A stretch of DNA of 14,446 bases from Hungatella sp. UBA3402. Its GTDB lineage: Bacteria > Bacillota > Clostridia > Lachnospirales > Lachnospiraceae. Below, piece after piece: positions 13,941 to 14,446 of the stretch (positions are counted from its first letter, which is position 1; every line of letters starts with the position of its first letter). A model generated the notes under the pieces. It worked only from the letters and a program-made list of their open reading frames with translations. It did not search any database and had not been told where the DNA came from. Location of the stretch: assembly GCA_002358555.1 (NCBI GenBank), contig DEPC01000138.1, positions 1 to 14,446 on the forward strand. The letters are read 5' to 3'. A program made the position numbers and the translations under genes.

Positions 13941-14446
13941 TCAGTTTTTATAATAGTCAAAGGCAAGCCCATACATACGAACGGTATCTCCTTCTTTAAT
14001 CCCTGATTTTTCAAGTTCATCAAGAATCCCGCAATCTTTCAAGAAATTTTGGAAAAATAGAAATCCTTTCTCTGATTCTAGATTGGTATATCCCAACATT
14101 TTTTCAATGCGAGGGCCCTCTACCACATATTCGCCAGCAGAATTTTTTTCAACTGTATAAGGAAGATTACCTCCGGCCTGCAATTGACTGATATCAAATT
14201 CTCTTTCAAAAATGACTGGTCCTGTCTTGACTTCCTTTAACAGTTTGAATACTCCATAGAGAAGTTCCTTTATACCTGTACCAGTTACAGCTGAAATAGG
14301 GTAAACCTTGATTCCTTCAGGCTCAAATGTCTTCTGTATCCGTTCTACAGGATTTTCGTCTCCTTCATAGATGGCATCGATTTTATTGGCCGCAATTACT
14401 TGAGGACGGTGTTCTAATTCTGGATTATAAGCCTTCAACTCTTTAT
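13941..14446 (-). CDS. obgE: GTPase ObgE/CgtA, 3' part (start beyond the right edge)
   Basis: Obg is a GTPase that binds the 50S subunit and links ribosome assembly to growth control. The visible 168 residues begin within the G domain (KELKAYNPELEHRP is a typical Obg stretch). They show the guanine-specificity motif ANKID and the G5 motif ISAVTGTG, followed by the C-terminal OCT domain ending TVRMYGLAFDYYKN. The frame is open to the window edge, so a TTG at 14438 is not the real start. The missing part would hold the Obg glycine-rich fold and the P-loop. It is the first visible gene of the obgE-yhbY-nadD-yqeK-rsfS series. Confidence 0.96.
   Translation of the reverse strand, partial: KELKAYNPELEHRPQVIAANKIDAIYEGDENPVERIQKTFEPEGIKVYPISAVTGTGIKELLYGVFKLLKEVKTGPVIFEREFDISQLQAGGNLPYTVEKNSAGEYVVEGPRIEKMLGYTNLESEKGFLFFQNFLKDCGILDELEKSGIKEGDTVRMYGLAFDYYKN

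Noticed and set aside
1..14446. CRISPR array, tRNA or rRNA gene, riboswitch
   Set aside because: No regularly spaced repeats, cloverleaf-type arms with CCA-proximal features, rRNA-like stretches or known riboswitch cores were seen on reading both strands.

Overview
The window reads as chromosomal DNA of a low-GC Gram-positive anaerobe, most likely Clostridia and probably Lachnospiraceae. The evidence is the AT-rich composition, strong AGGAGG-type ribosome binding sites, SufU-type rather than IscU-type sulfur chemistry, a Firmicutes-type LexA box, and the obgE-yhbY-nadD-yqeK-rsfS gene order. The family-level placement is inference.

Left part (1-4225, plus strand). The end of an unrecognised gene and a small lipoprotein precede three tightly packed genes: an XdhC-type maturation factor, a fusion of a MocA-like molybdenum-cofactor nucleotidyltransferase with a SufS/NifS-like cysteine desulfurase, and a SufU-like zinc sulfur acceptor. 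The last three overlap head to tail. Together they look like a dedicated system that modifies the molybdenum cofactor (cytidylylation plus sulfuration, or possibly selenation) for a molybdenum hydroxylase encoded elsewhere. This is the most interesting part of the window.

Middle (4222-7203). A consensus promoter inside the end of sufU drives yedK (SRAP protein, abasic-site DNA-protein crosslinking). A gene-poor 420-base gap holding a 17-bp perfect hairpin follows, then rsmD (16S rRNA methyltransferase). rsmD converges on a membrane acyltransferase of the acyltransferase-3 family on the minus strand.

Centre right (7360-9986, minus strand). ttcA-like tRNA thiolase, a 355-residue tyrosine recombinase and lexA are read in that order. 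The ttcA promoter is followed at once by an 11-bp inverted repeat that looks like an operator. lexA also has its own promoter, with a LexA box over its -35.

Sugar locus remnant (10127-11888, minus strand). An intact LacI-family regulator with a consensus promoter sits upstream of a decayed GPH-type sugar transporter. The transporter has lost most of its length and carries a nonsense codon, yet keeps a consensus promoter and terminator. An identical 10-mer occurs at both promoters and is a candidate LacI operator.

Right end (11911-14446, minus strand). The housekeeping cluster obgE (3' part), yhbY, nadD, yqeK and rsfS links ribosome assembly and silencing with NAD synthesis and dinucleotide-polyphosphate hydrolysis.
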